Shown here: positions 1 to 7,297 of the stretch, in pieces | Layout of the letters: each line of letters begins with the position of its first letter | How positions within the stretch are numbered: the stretch's first letter is position 1 | NCBI GenBank assembly: GCA_037384885.1 | Contig: JARRNO010000139.1 | Location: 1 to 12,374, forward strand | Reading direction: 5' to 3' | Source of the DNA: JARRNO01 sp037384885 | GTDB taxonomy: Bacteria > Acidobacteriota > UBA4820 > DSQY01 | Length of the DNA stretch: 12,374 bases | Notes under the pieces: model-generated | What the model was told of the DNA's origin: nothing | The model's database searches: none | What the model saw: only the letters and a program-made list of their open reading frames with translations | Program-made: the position numbers and the translations under genes

Positions 1-1530
1 CGTGCCTCCATCGTTCACGACGCGCCAGAGGGCGTGCTTGACCACGTTCAGGGCCGAGTCGCTGACATCCACGTGGTCGTCGATCTTCGTGCGTTCCTTG
101 TTGATGTGAGGCCTAACGCGGGTTCCTCCATTTGCGATGGTGGCGTAGAAAGAAAGAAGCTGCATGGGTGTGACGGTCAGATAGCCCTGGCCGATCGCGA
201 CAGGCAGGGTGTCCCCAGGATACCAGGGGCCAAGATGGTGGGCCTTCTTCCAGGAGGGGCTGGGCATGATGCCAGAAATCTCGCCCGGCAGATCAATGCC
301 TGTGGGCTGCCCCAGGCCGAAATGATGCCCCCACTCGGCGAGCTTCTGAATTCCGAGGAGGTCTCCCAGATGGTAGAAATAGACGTTGCAGGACTCCTGG
401 ATGGCCGTGTAGACGTTGACAGTGCCGTGCCCGCCTCGTTTCCAGCAGTGGAAAACCCGTCCTCCGAAGACCCAGTAGCCAGGGCAGAAAAAAGTTGTGG
501 AAGGCGTGATGACGCCGGTCTGAAGCCCCACCAGCGCAACGAAGGGCTTGAAGCTGGAGCCCGGCGGGTAGGCGCCCTGGATAGGCCGGTCGAGCAGCGG
601 ATGTTTTGGACTGTCGGCGAGCTTTTTCCACTGTGCGGCCGTCATACTGCCTGAGAACATGTTCGGATCGTATTCGGGCATGCTGACCCAGGCTAGAATA
701 GCGCCCGTCTTCGGGTTCATGAACAGGGCGGAGCCGGTCTGATCGCCGAAGGCGTTTTCGAGGAGTTCTTCCAGCTTCATGTCGATAGTCAACTTGACAG
801 TCTTCCCGGGAACCGGCTTCTTTTGGACCCCTACACCTGGAAGCCGGAAGCTCGGATCTTCAATCTCGCGGCCGGTGCTGTTGACCTGGGCGATTCTCAG
901 CCCGGGTTTTCCCATGAGCATGCGGTTAGCCACTTTCTCCACGCCCGACTTGCCCACCTGCATCAGGGGATCGGGGTTTTTGATATTCATATGGCGCGCA
1001 TCGCTGGGCGAGATGAGGCCGACGTATCCGAGTGCGTGTCCCAGGTAGCTGCCGTAAGGATAGTCCCGCTTCAGTTCCGTCTCGATTTCCACCTGGGGGC
1101 ATTCGTTCTGGTGTGCCTCAATGCGTTCGACCCAGGTGACGGGAATATCGCGTTTGATGATGACTTTGTTCCACACGGCGCTGACGCGTTGCCTTTCCCG
1201 GACCTGTTTCGGCGTGATGTCAAGGCCGACCAGGTGCTGAAGAAAGGCCAGCGTATCCTTGAGTGATCCAGACCGGGAAAGATCGAGCATGATCGAAAAG
1301 GCCACGCGGTTCCGGCAAAGCACCCGGCCGTCTCTGTCGACCACGAGGCCGCGTGACGCCCTCTCGACAACGGGGCGGGTATAGTTGTTCTCGCTGAGCG
1401 TGCGGTAGTAGCCGCCTCGCATTACCTGGAGGTAAAAGAGACGGGAGGCGAGGATCCAGAAGACCGTCCAAGCGATGAAGCGGAGGAATTGTCTCTTGAT
1501 GTCGTGGTCTCTCGGCATGCCGGTATTCAT
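1..1530 (-). CDS. mrdA: Penicillin-binding protein 2 (elongasome transpeptidase), 3' end cut by window edge
   Basis: PBP2 is the class B peptidoglycan transpeptidase of the rod/elongasome complex; it cross-links new wall in the periplasm and works with RodA and MreBCD. The frame is open from ATG 1530 to base 1 (510 codons). An N-terminal membrane segment lies near residues 18-35, followed by the dimerisation region. The catalytic SxxK motif sits in YPPGSSFKPF with nucleophile Ser325 (codon 556-558), and the SxN motif is SCN at 380-382. The KTG motif lies beyond the edge; E. coli PBP2 has about 633 residues, so roughly the last fifth is missing. The start is preceded by GGAGAG at 8-nt spacing and overlaps the mreD stop in ATGA, which points to translational coupling. 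A rodA gene would be expected further left, but this is inference. Confidence 0.95.
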   Translation of the reverse strand, partial: MNTGMPRDHDIKRQFLRFIAWTVFWILASRLFYLQVMRGGYYRTLSENNYTRPVVERASRGLVVDRDGRVLCRNRVAFSIMLDLSRSGSLKDTLAFLQHLVGLDITPKQVRERQRVSAVWNKVIIKRDIPVTWVERIEAHQNECPQVEIETELKRDYPYGSYLGHALGYVGLISPSDARHMNIKNPDPLMQVGKSGVEKVANRMLMGKPGLRIAQVNSTGREIEDPSFRLPGVGVQKKPVPGKTVKLTIDMKLEELLENAFGDQTGSALFMNPKTGAILAWVSMPEYDPNMFSGSMTAAQWKKLADSPKHPLLDRPIQGAYPPGSSFKPFVALVGLQTGVITPSTTFFCPGYWVFGGRVFHCWKRGGHGTVNVYTAIQESCNVYFYHLGDLLGIQKLAEWGHHFGLGQPTGIDLPGEISGIMPSPSWKKAHHLGPWYPGDTLPVAIGQGYLTVTPMQLLSFYATIANGGTRVRPHINKERTKIDDHVDVSDSALNVVKHALWRVVNDGGT

Positions 1531-2015
1531 TGAGAAATCTCTCCGGCTAGCTTCACGTGGACGAACTGCAGCCCCACCGCCAGGAACGGCGTCAAGGCGC
1601 AACTGACGGCGATGGGGGGCCAGAGGGCGCTCCACGGAAGAGCGTGTTCAAAAAGCGTGTACAGGAGGGTGACCATTCCGGCTTCCAACAGGCACGCCAG
1701 GAGCGTGAAGAGGAAAACGGGGCCAAGCCCTCTGATGACCATTTTATTACTGATCAAGCCGAGAAGATACCCCACGATGGTGAAGGCGATTCCGTGATAG
1801 CCCAGATGCTGCATGAACAGAATGTCGCTGAGCCCACCCAGCGCGGCGCCGCAAATGACCCCGCCGAGCTTTTTATAGCGCAGAGCCATGACGACAAGAA
1901 GGGCCAGGAACGCGTTTACGGAATTGAGGTTGCGGGTGAAGAGCGGAAAGAGGAGAAGCTGCAGTCCCAGCGCAAGGGCGAACACGACGACGATTGCAAA
2001 ATAGGGCTTACGCAT
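1527..2015 (-). CDS. mreD: Rod shape-determining protein MreD
   Basis: MreD is an integral inner-membrane subunit of the MreBCD elongasome scaffold. The 162-residue product matches the usual MreD length. It is almost wholly hydrophobic, with about five or six predicted membrane segments (for example near residues 4-22, 33-46, 71-90 and 95-122). No catalytic motif is expected in this family. Identification rests on this profile and on the position between mreC and mrdA. A GAAGGA ribosome site stands 5 nt before ATG 2015, inside the end of mreC; the two genes overlap by 8 bp. The stop overlaps the mrdA start by 4 bp, so the three genes are almost certainly translated from one message. Confidence 0.9.
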   Translation of the reverse strand: MRKPYFAIVVVFALALGLQLLLFPLFTRNLNSVNAFLALLVVMALRYKKLGGVICGAALGGLSDILFMQHLGYHGIAFTIVGYLLGLISNKMVIRGLGPVFLFTLLACLLEAGMVTLLYTLFEHALPWSALWPPIAVSCALTPFLAVGLQFVHVKLAGEISQ

Positions 2016-2826
2016 GCTTGTCCTTCACGGCGAGCAGGACCCAGCTAAGCTTCTCGGGGACGACCGCAGGTTTCAGGCGGATTTCTTTCAGGTGATTGGG
2101 CCCGTCTGTCACGCTGGAGACCCGGCCCACCGTAAGGCCCGGCGGATAAATGCCGTCGTCGCCGGATGTCACGAAGACGTCTCCATCCTGTACGTCTGCT
2201 AGGTTTCCGATGTATTTCACGTTGACCTGATCACCGCCCCCGCCTGCAGCCACTCCCAGGACTCCCGTTCTTTCGGAGCGGACCCCGACGGCGGAAGAGG
2301 GGTCGGTTACGAGAAGGACACGGAGAAAGTCGCCATCCTTGCCCTGCACTCTCCCCACGAGACCCCGGTTGTCAATGACGATGCTGTCGGATGGGATGTT
2401 GCGGCCGGCGGCTACTGAAACGAGAAGAAAGCGTCCGAACGGAGCGCCGTACTGCATCAGGGCCCTTCCTCCAACCAGTCGCATCCCGGGAGGCGGGGCC
2501 ACGGACAGAAGCTCCCGGAGGCGGATGTTCTGGTGAAGAGCGTCTCTGTAAAGGGCGAGCTGTCCCTCCAGCGCGTGATTTCTCCTCTCCAGCTGTTCGC
2601 AGCGGAAAGCGAGGTCTTTTTGCCAGAGGTAGGCCTGGATGCCCTCATGGGTGGTTTGCTGCACCCCGTTGTACAGTGTGAGGAGGGGACGGAAAAGCAC
2701 CATGGCGGCGTTGCCGAAGAGGGACCGGTCCTGGTGCCTGATCTGGACAGTCAACAGCACGAGATATCCCAGCACGAAAACCAGGAGCAGCAGTTCGGGA
2801 CGTCGGGATGAATAGGACCGTTCCAT
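2008..2826 (-). CDS. mreC: Rod shape-determining protein MreC
   Basis: MreC is a bitopic membrane protein whose periplasmic part activates PBP2 and links it to MreB filaments. The 272-residue product has a short cytoplasmic N-terminus and one membrane segment (about 11-28). A helical, coiled-coil-like stretch rich in Leu, Gln, Glu and Arg follows (about 65-110), then a beta-rich periplasmic half with family-typical phrases such as IVIDNRGLVGRV and VTSGDDGIYPPGLTVGRV. Length is within the normal range. ATG 2826 overlaps the mreB stop by one base (TGATG), a re-initiation arrangement. A GGAGGG stands further upstream than ideal, so coupling to mreB may supply most initiation. Confidence 0.95.
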   Translation of the reverse strand: MERSYSSRRPELLLLVFVLGYLVLLTVQIRHQDRSLFGNAAMVLFRPLLTLYNGVQQTTHEGIQAYLWQKDLAFRCEQLERRNHALEGQLALYRDALHQNIRLRELLSVAPPPGMRLVGGRALMQYGAPFGRFLLVSVAAGRNIPSDSIVIDNRGLVGRVQGKDGDFLRVLLVTDPSSAVGVRSERTGVLGVAAGGGGDQVNVKYIGNLADVQDGDVFVTSGDDGIYPPGLTVGRVSSVTDGPNHLKEIRLKPAVVPEKLSWVLLAVKDKHA

Positions 2827-3857
2827 CAGTCCAGCGCCACCCTCCGCAACAGCTCGAAGTCATTCAACATCTTTCCGGCGCCCATCACCACGGACGAAAG
2901 GGGATCGTCGGCGATGAGGACCGGAAGGCCCGTTTCTTCTCGCAGACGCTTGTCGAGGTTCTTGAGGAGCGCCCCGCCGCCTGTGAGTACGATGCCCCGG
3001 TCCACGATGTCGGCGGCAAGCTCTGGGGGAGTCTGCTCCAGCGCTTCCTTTACAGCGCCGATCACGATTGAAACCGGCCGCGACAGGGCTTCCCGCACCT
3101 CCTCAGAGGTGACGACCAGCGTCTTCGGAATGCCGTCCGTCAGGTCGCGGCCCTTAATTTCCATGCTGTTTTCATCGTCCGTGAGGTAAGCCGATCCCAG
3201 CTGGATCTTGATTTCTTCGGCGGTGCGTTCTCCCACGAGAAGGTTGTACTTTCGCTTGACGTAAGACACGATGGCCTCGTCCATTTCGTTCCCGGCGACC
3301 CGGACCGTTTTCGAGTAAACGATGCCGGCCATGGAGATCACCGCAACGTCCGTTGTACCCCCGCCGATGTCAACGATCATGTTGCCGGTGGGTTCCGTGA
3401 TGGGCATGCCGGCACCGATGGCCGCCGCCATCGGCTCTTCAACCAGAGCCACTTCAGAGGCCTTGGCGCGGTAGGCCAAATCACGTACGGCCCTCTTTTC
3501 GACTTGTGTAATCTGGGAGGGGACGCCAATGACGATACGCGGGCGCACAACCACCTTTCTGTTGTGGGCCTGTTTGATGAAATAGTCCAGCATTCGTTCT
3601 GTGTGCTCGAAATCTGCAATGACACCGTCTTTCATGGGTTTAATTGCGACGATGTTGCCGGGCGTCCTTCCCAGCATTTCCTTGGCTTCGCGCCCGACCG
3701 CCTCAACCTTTCCAGTTTTCTGGTTGACGGCGATGATGGAGGGTTCCCGGACAGTGATGCCCTTTCCCTTAACATAGACAAGCGTGTAAGCGGTTCCCAG
3801 ATCAATGGCGAGATCGTTGGAAAGAAACGAAAACGGCGAGCGAAGGCTGATGGGCAT
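2826..3857 (-). CDS. mreB: Cell shape-determining actin homologue MreB
   Basis: MreB is the cytoplasmic bacterial actin that polymerises on the inner membrane face and directs lateral wall synthesis by PBP2/RodA. The 343-residue product has the usual length (E. coli about 347). It shows the actin-fold nucleotide motifs: phosphate 1 (AIDLGTAYTLVYVKGKGI near residue 17), phosphate 2 (DIGGGTTDVAVIS near 163) and the adenosine motif (LTGGGALL near 292). An amphipathic N-terminus (SLRSPFSFLSNDL) precedes the fold and is probably a membrane anchor. A GAGGAG ribosome site lies 8 nt before ATG 3857. The 135-bp leader shows no obvious sigma70 promoter, so read-through from the upstream GGDEF gene is plausible. 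A near-perfect dyad lies in this leader at 3890-3903. Confidence 0.97.
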   Translation of the reverse strand: MPISLRSPFSFLSNDLAIDLGTAYTLVYVKGKGITVREPSIIAVNQKTGKVEAVGREAKEMLGRTPGNIVAIKPMKDGVIADFEHTERMLDYFIKQAHNRKVVVRPRIVIGVPSQITQVEKRAVRDLAYRAKASEVALVEEPMAAAIGAGMPITEPTGNMIVDIGGGTTDVAVISMAGIVYSKTVRVAGNEMDEAIVSYVKRKYNLLVGERTAEEIKIQLGSAYLTDDENSMEIKGRDLTDGIPKTLVVTSEEVREALSRPVSIVIGAVKEALEQTPPELAADIVDRGIVLTGGGALLKNLDKRLREETGLPVLIADDPLSSVVMGAGKMLNDFELLRRVALD

Positions 3858-3992
3858 ATGGCGTTCTCCTCAAGGCCGGGGACATCCAAGAACCCGTGGG
3901 TTCATCAAATCGACTCGGATCGCGGGGCATCGGGCAGGCGCGTCCGGGGAGCGGCCCCGCGCCGCCTTCCGGGCCCGTCTGGGACTATTGTC
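3858..3992 (-). other. Leader between GGDEF gene and mreB
   Basis: This 135-bp gap separates the stop of the cyclase gene from the mreB start. It holds a 14-bp inverted repeat GAACCCGTGGGTTC (3890-3903) and a G+C-rich stretch with short self-complementary runs (about 3936-3985), such as CGGGG/CCCCG. No hairpin is followed by a T-run on the minus strand, and no -35/-10 pair stands out. I therefore see neither a clear terminator nor a clear promoter. The simplest reading is continuous transcription, possibly with an extra promoter I cannot recognise. Confidence 0.4.
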
Positions 3993-5123
3993 CTATGGAT
4001 GGTCGCTGACGGCAACTCCATCCTTTGAATTCTGCTTGACGGAGTACATGGCCTGGTCCGCCCTTTGAATCAGCAGTTCGGCGCTGTCGCCGTGTTCCGG
4101 GTAGCTCGAAATCCCAAAACTGGCGGAAATGTGGATTTTGACGGCGAGTTCCAGTGAATAATCATGGTCACGGATCGCCTTTCGAAGGCGATCGGCAACA
4201 ACGGATGCTCCTTTCAAGTCCGTGTCTGGAAGCACGAGGGTGTATTCGTCACCGCCGTAGCGGACCAGTATGTCCACGCTTCTGGTGTGCTCGCGAAGAA
4301 TGTCGGCGACAACCTGCAAAGTCCGGCTTCCGATGAGGTGGCCGTGGACATCGTTGACCTGCTTGAAACCGTCGAGGTCCAGAAAGATAACCGCGAGATT
4401 CCTCTTGTGGCGCTTGGCGCGCTCGATCTCCCCGGCGAGAACGCGGTAAAGGTAACGTGTGTTGTACAATTGGGTCAGATCGTCAAGCAGGGTCAGCCTC
4501 TCCGTCCGCGCAAAGAGCCGGGCGTTTTCAAGCGCGATGCCCGCCGGTTCGAGAAGCAGCATGGCATCGTCTTTGTCCAGGCTTGTAAAGGAGCCCTCCC
4601 TCTTGTTCAAGATCTCCACCACACCGATGATTCTGTCCCTGCACTTCAAGGGAAGGGCGAGGATGGATCGGGTTTCGAAGCCGGTTTCGTGGTCGATGCT
4701 CTGGTCGAAAAGGGGGCAATCTACGGCGTCGTCCACAATCATAGGGAGGCCGTCTCGCGCGACGGCGCCGGCAACCCCCTGCCCCATTCGAAGCTGCATG
4801 TCCTTAAGGACATCGGGTTCGGGACCCTCCGCCGCCTTGAAGGTCAGGTATTCTCCCGATTCGTCGATCAGCAGGAGGCTCCAAGCCTCTGCGTCCACCA
4901 GGTCGCGGACGCAGTTCATGATAAAGGAAGAGATTTTATCCGGATCCAGGCTGGAGTTTGCGCTTCTTACGACCGCTGAAAGAAGTTCCAGCTGTCTCCC
5001 TCTCAGACTTCGTTCGCCCCCGCTGTTTCCCCGGGCGGAACTATCCGTCGCCTCCCCATCCATCTCAGTAGCTGGAGGCCGATTGGAACTGCTTTCTCCA
5101 AATTTTTTCGTTTCCCTCGTCAT
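3993..5123 (-). CDS. GAF-GGDEF cyclic dinucleotide synthase, Hypr-like signature
   Basis: A predicted cytoplasmic nucleotide cyclase of 376 residues, with a low-complexity N-terminus (1-40), a GAF sensor domain (about 48-205) and a C-terminal GGDEF domain (about 208-368). The active site reads GGDEY (290-294), with metal-site DLD at 249-251. The inhibitory I-site RSVD (281-284) stands exactly five residues before it, so product feedback is likely. Asn257 is kept, but the Asp that reads the second guanine in c-di-GMP synthases is Ser266 (HGHLIGS; codon 4326-4328). Ser here is the hallmark described for Hypr enzymes that make 3',3'-cGAMP; this product is inferred. ATG 5123 is chosen because AGGTGAGG lies 7-8 nt upstream; it overlaps the preceding gene by 59 bp. 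ATG 5063, just past the upstream stop, is an alternative without a good ribosome site. Confidence 0.92.
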   Translation of the reverse strand: MTRETKKFGESSSNRPPATEMDGEATDSSARGNSGGERSLRGRQLELLSAVVRSANSSLDPDKISSFIMNCVRDLVDAEAWSLLLIDESGEYLTFKAAEGPEPDVLKDMQLRMGQGVAGAVARDGLPMIVDDAVDCPLFDQSIDHETGFETRSILALPLKCRDRIIGVVEILNKREGSFTSLDKDDAMLLLEPAGIALENARLFARTERLTLLDDLTQLYNTRYLYRVLAGEIERAKRHKRNLAVIFLDLDGFKQVNDVHGHLIGSRTLQVVADILREHTRSVDILVRYGGDEYTLVLPDTDLKGASVVADRLRKAIRDHDYSLELAVKIHISASFGISSYPEHGDSAELLIQRADQAMYSVKQNSKDGVAVSDHP

Positions 5124-6445
5124 CAAAAGCCCTCACCTGGACGTACTGCGTCCCGACGTCCGGAAAGAGGACGATCTTGCTGAAGGAACCGTCGGCGTTC
5201 ACGGGGACTTCAATGTCGTTGACCGAAACGTGGATTCCCGGATCCGTGCTGCCCTGGATGATCACACCATCGCCGATCGGGGTGGCGTCCACTTTCAGGG
5301 AAATATTGCGTTTGATGGCCGGACGCTGGAAGACCTGGAATATCCGGAACCGGTAGATGGGGGACCAGTAAGTAGTGTCCTGCGGTCCGGCCGCTCTCAG
5401 TCTCCAATAATATGTGCCTGCGGGAAGACCGTCGATGCCCACCTTGCCGTCCCGGACAAGCTGTTTGGGGGCCAGGAGGGACGAGAAGAGCGGACGGGCT
5501 GATATTTCAAACCAGCTTCCCGAGGCGGGGCCTCCCTGCCAGGAGAAATGCACCGTTGTGTGCACGGGATCCTCCACGCGGATAATCTGTTGATCTTGGG
5601 GCGTAAGTGCGGCAGGTGGGGCTATAAGATTTCTGCTCGATCGTCTGAACCTGGCCGGCGGCGGCAATCTGAGTGGTTCCACTGAAAACACTGGTCGTGG
5701 TTTTCCCGCTCTTGTCCTGGGCGACGCCAACCCGGGAAGCCGCACTGGGACGAACTTTTGTGGAAGCGGTGGCGATGACGCTCTCGTCGTGAGGTCCCAT
5801 TTTCTGGGGGGTGGTCGTCTCGACCCGCCCCTGTTTCAAAGCGACCTCGATCCTGCTTCCACCTTCCTGGGTCGTTGAGAGGGATTGGATCACCACCAGG
5901 GAATCTGGTGAAATCACCTGGAATTGCCCGTTGTGGTATTTAATCCTGGCATAGCTCGATTTGGATGTCTTGACGATATCTCCATCCTCCAGAAACATGT
6001 TTTCTTTCCCTGGAGAAAAAAGATGCTGGTTTGCCTTTTTGACCTCGACGTCTCCCTCGAGATTGACCAGCACCGCGTAACGTTGGGAACTCGGCACGCT
6101 CATCTGCAGGTCTTTCAGAGAGGAGATCAGGTCCAGGGCGAGATTCAGGGCTTTTCTATAATTTTGCTGGCGGTACTGCCGGCGGGCTTCCTTGAGCTGC
6201 GCTTTCCCCTGCGCGACGGCCTGAACCTGCTCCGGCTGTGAGGCCGTGGTTTCAAGACTTTGGATCATGCGCTGGGCCTTGACAATCGCCTTTTCGGCCT
6301 TGACCTGCGGATTGCCGTAAAAGCGCCAGTAGCCGTATCCACCTCCTAGAGCGGCGATTAGAATGATGACGATGCCGATGATGGCGTAAATGTCTTTGTA
6401 GCGTACAGTGACCCAGTCGATGTTTTGGCGTCGTCTTTTGGCCAT
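5065..6445 (-). CDS. Membrane-anchored FecR-domain protein with Ig/FN3-like C-terminus, frameshifted
   Basis: The frame opens at ATG 6445 and loses sense after about residue 271; the sensible reading continues in another frame to the stop at 5065. Removing one A from the AAA codon at 5630-5632 joins EQ directly to NLIAPPAALTP and gives a 459-residue protein, so one extra base is the break. The predicted product has a basic N-terminus, one membrane segment (about 20-42) and a helical, TPR-like stretch rich in Ala, Gln and Lys (48-114). A FecR domain follows (about 124-212), then a fibronectin-like module (SWFEISARP, AGTYYWRLRAA) and a glucodextranase-B/Ig-like module (GSTDPGIHVSVN...NADGSFS). 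FecR domains here probably act in the periplasm as structural or sensory modules. ATG 6445 is favoured over GTG 6454 by AGGGTG at 6-nt spacing and by the promoter. The break may be a real mutation or an assembly error. Confidence 0.8.
5630..5632 (-). other. Apparent one-base frameshift in an AAA run
   Basis: On the minus strand the run reads CAG AAA TCT TAT in the upstream frame, and coding sense stops right after it (the tail is rich in Arg, Ser and Tyr with no family character). Starting one base later, AAT CTT ATA GCC CCA, the frame reads smoothly into the Ig/FN3-like region. One surplus A explains the whole break. Confidence 0.75.
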
Positions 6446-6465
6446 TCTTTTCACCCTTTCCAGGT

Positions 6466-6479
6466 TTTATCATGATAAA
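6466..6479. promoter_or_regulatory. 14-bp palindrome over the -10 box (possible operator)
   Basis: TTTATCATGATAAA is a perfect palindrome and covers the -10 hexamer of the leftward promoter. With one bulged base the symmetry extends to GG/CC on both sides. Its position would suit a repressor site, but part of the symmetry may come from the A+T-rich -10 itself. Confidence 0.4.
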
Positions 6480-6500
6480 CCAGAACGGCGAGAGTCTCAA
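6472..6500 (-). promoter_or_regulatory. Sigma70-like promoter for the FecR-GGDEF-(mre) genes
   Basis: On the minus strand TTGAGA (6500-6495, 5/6 to consensus) and TATCAT (6477-6472, 5/6) are separated by exactly 17 bp. The predicted start point near 6464 leaves a leader of about 20 nt containing the ribosome site AAAGGGTGA before ATG 6445. This is the best promoter match in the window. Confidence 0.7.
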
Positions 6501-6504
6501 GGAA

Positions 6505-6528
6505 CGTCCATCCTCTCCCTCATGGACG
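6505..6528. promoter_or_regulatory. 7+7 bp dyad between two divergent promoters (candidate operator)
   Basis: CGTCCAT (6505-6511) and ATGGACG (6522-6528) are perfect inverted copies separated by 10 bp. The dyad occupies most of the space between the two back-to-back -35 boxes (6500 and 6537), where one bound dimer could affect both promoters. No regulator is identified. Confidence 0.45.
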
Positions 6529-6536
6529 GATAGAAG

Positions 6537-6565
6537 TTGCTTGCCCCAAGGAGGTCCGACATAAT
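6537..6565 (+). promoter_or_regulatory. Candidate promoter for the TlpA-like gene
   Basis: TTGCTT (6537-6542, 3/6) and CATAAT (6560-6565, 5/6) are 17 bp apart. The start point would fall near 6572, giving a leader of about 62 nt that contains two adjacent hairpins. The -35 is weak, so an activator may be involved. Confidence 0.45.
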
Positions 6566-6576
6566 ACACTAAACGG

Positions 6577-6617
6577 CCCGGGTGTTACCGGGAGGGGATC
6601 GCGTGCATCCCCTTTTT
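6577..6617 (+). terminator. Terminator-like hairpin with T-run in the leader of the TlpA-like gene
   Basis: A first hairpin CCCGG(GTGTTA)CCGGG at 6577-6592 is followed at once by AGGGGAT (6593-6599) pairing with ATCCCCT (6607-6613) around a 7-nt loop, then T5 (6613-6617). The form is that of an intrinsic terminator. No plus-strand gene lies upstream in the window, and the GGAGG ribosome site of the next gene starts 4 nt after the T-run. It may be an attenuator rather than a gene-end terminator. Confidence 0.5.
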
Positions 6618-6633
6618 GCTGGAGGTCTTGTAA

Positions 6634-7245
6634 ATGCCTGAAGAAAATGGTTCGGATAGACGGGACAAAAACAAAATTCTGATCGTATTCTGGAGTCTGA
6701 TCGGGCTGGCAATCGTGTTGCTTGCGGGAAGTTACTGGCTGACGCACAGCGGCAAAACGTCAACGATTGTCCCTGGAAAGGCACTTGCAGCCACCGGGGG
6801 AATCATACCCCCGGCCCAAAGGACCCCGCTGGCCGCTTTCAAGTTAACGCCGGTGGGAGGAGGAGCTCCACTCAAGCCCGCCGGCATCAAGGGCAAGGTC
6901 GTGGTGCTACACTTCTGGGCGACATGGTGCCCCCCGTGCCGCGCCGAATTCCCTGAGTTCGCTAAATATGACGCATCCCAGAAGGGGAATGCCGACCTCG
7001 TCGTCGCCCCCGTTTCGATCGATGACAGCCCCAAGCCCGTGCCTCCCTTCGTAAAGAAGACGGGCGAGGAGATCACGGTCTACTGGGACAATGGAGCGCT
7101 TGCCAACGAGATGGGTGTCAACGCCATTCCAGAAACCATCCTGGTCGACAAGAAGGGGCGCGTGGCATACGAGGGAATCGGCGCCCAGTCGTGGGGCCCC
7201 GGAGGGGTTCCCGAAATGGTGAAGGCATTGTTGGCCGAATCATGA
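6634..7245 (+). CDS. TlpA-like membrane-anchored thioredoxin
   Basis: A 203-residue thioredoxin-fold protein of the TlpA/ResA type, expected to reduce or isomerise periplasmic disulfides while tethered to the inner membrane. It has a charged N-terminus, one membrane segment (about 14-34), a linker and a redoxin domain (about 60-200). The active site is WCPPC (98-102) within VVLHFWATWCPPCRAEFP, and the cis-proline loop is AIPETIL (Pro166). Relatives include ResA and CcmG, which act in cytochrome c maturation, but no cytochrome genes are near, so the partner is unknown. ATG 6634 follows GGAGG at 8-nt spacing. The leader contains a candidate attenuator. The next gene begins 52 bp downstream on the same strand and may be co-transcribed. 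Confidence 0.93.
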   Translation: MPEENGSDRRDKNKILIVFWSLIGLAIVLLAGSYWLTHSGKTSTIVPGKALAATGGIIPPAQRTPLAAFKLTPVGGGAPLKPAGIKGKVVVLHFWATWCPPCRAEFPEFAKYDASQKGNADLVVAPVSIDDSPKPVPPFVKKTGEEITVYWDNGALANEMGVNAIPETILVDKKGRVAYEGIGAQSWGPGGVPEMVKALLAES

Positions 7246-7297
7246 CGGCCGAACCCCTCCTCCCCTGACTGACGGAGCGTCTCAAGGCGGACGGCAT

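Noticed and set aside
1557..2048. Plus-strand open frame opposite mreD
   Set aside because: Highly charged, motif-free shadow of a hydrophobic gene; mreD is supported by length, profile and operon position.
5124..5126. TTG just before ATG 5123 as start of the GGDEF gene
   Set aside because: The ATG has better spacing to AGGTGAGG and is the stronger codon.
4459..5502. Long plus-strand open frames opposite the GGDEF and FecR-domain genes (also 4164-4979)
   Set aside because: They lie antisense to clearly recognisable domains, are rich in Ser/Arg with no family motif, and result from high G+C codon use on the real strand.
5065..5745. Independent gene starting at 5745
   Set aside because: Its first 38 residues are out-of-frame reading of the FecR-domain gene; only the part after 5631 has sense, as the tail of that gene.
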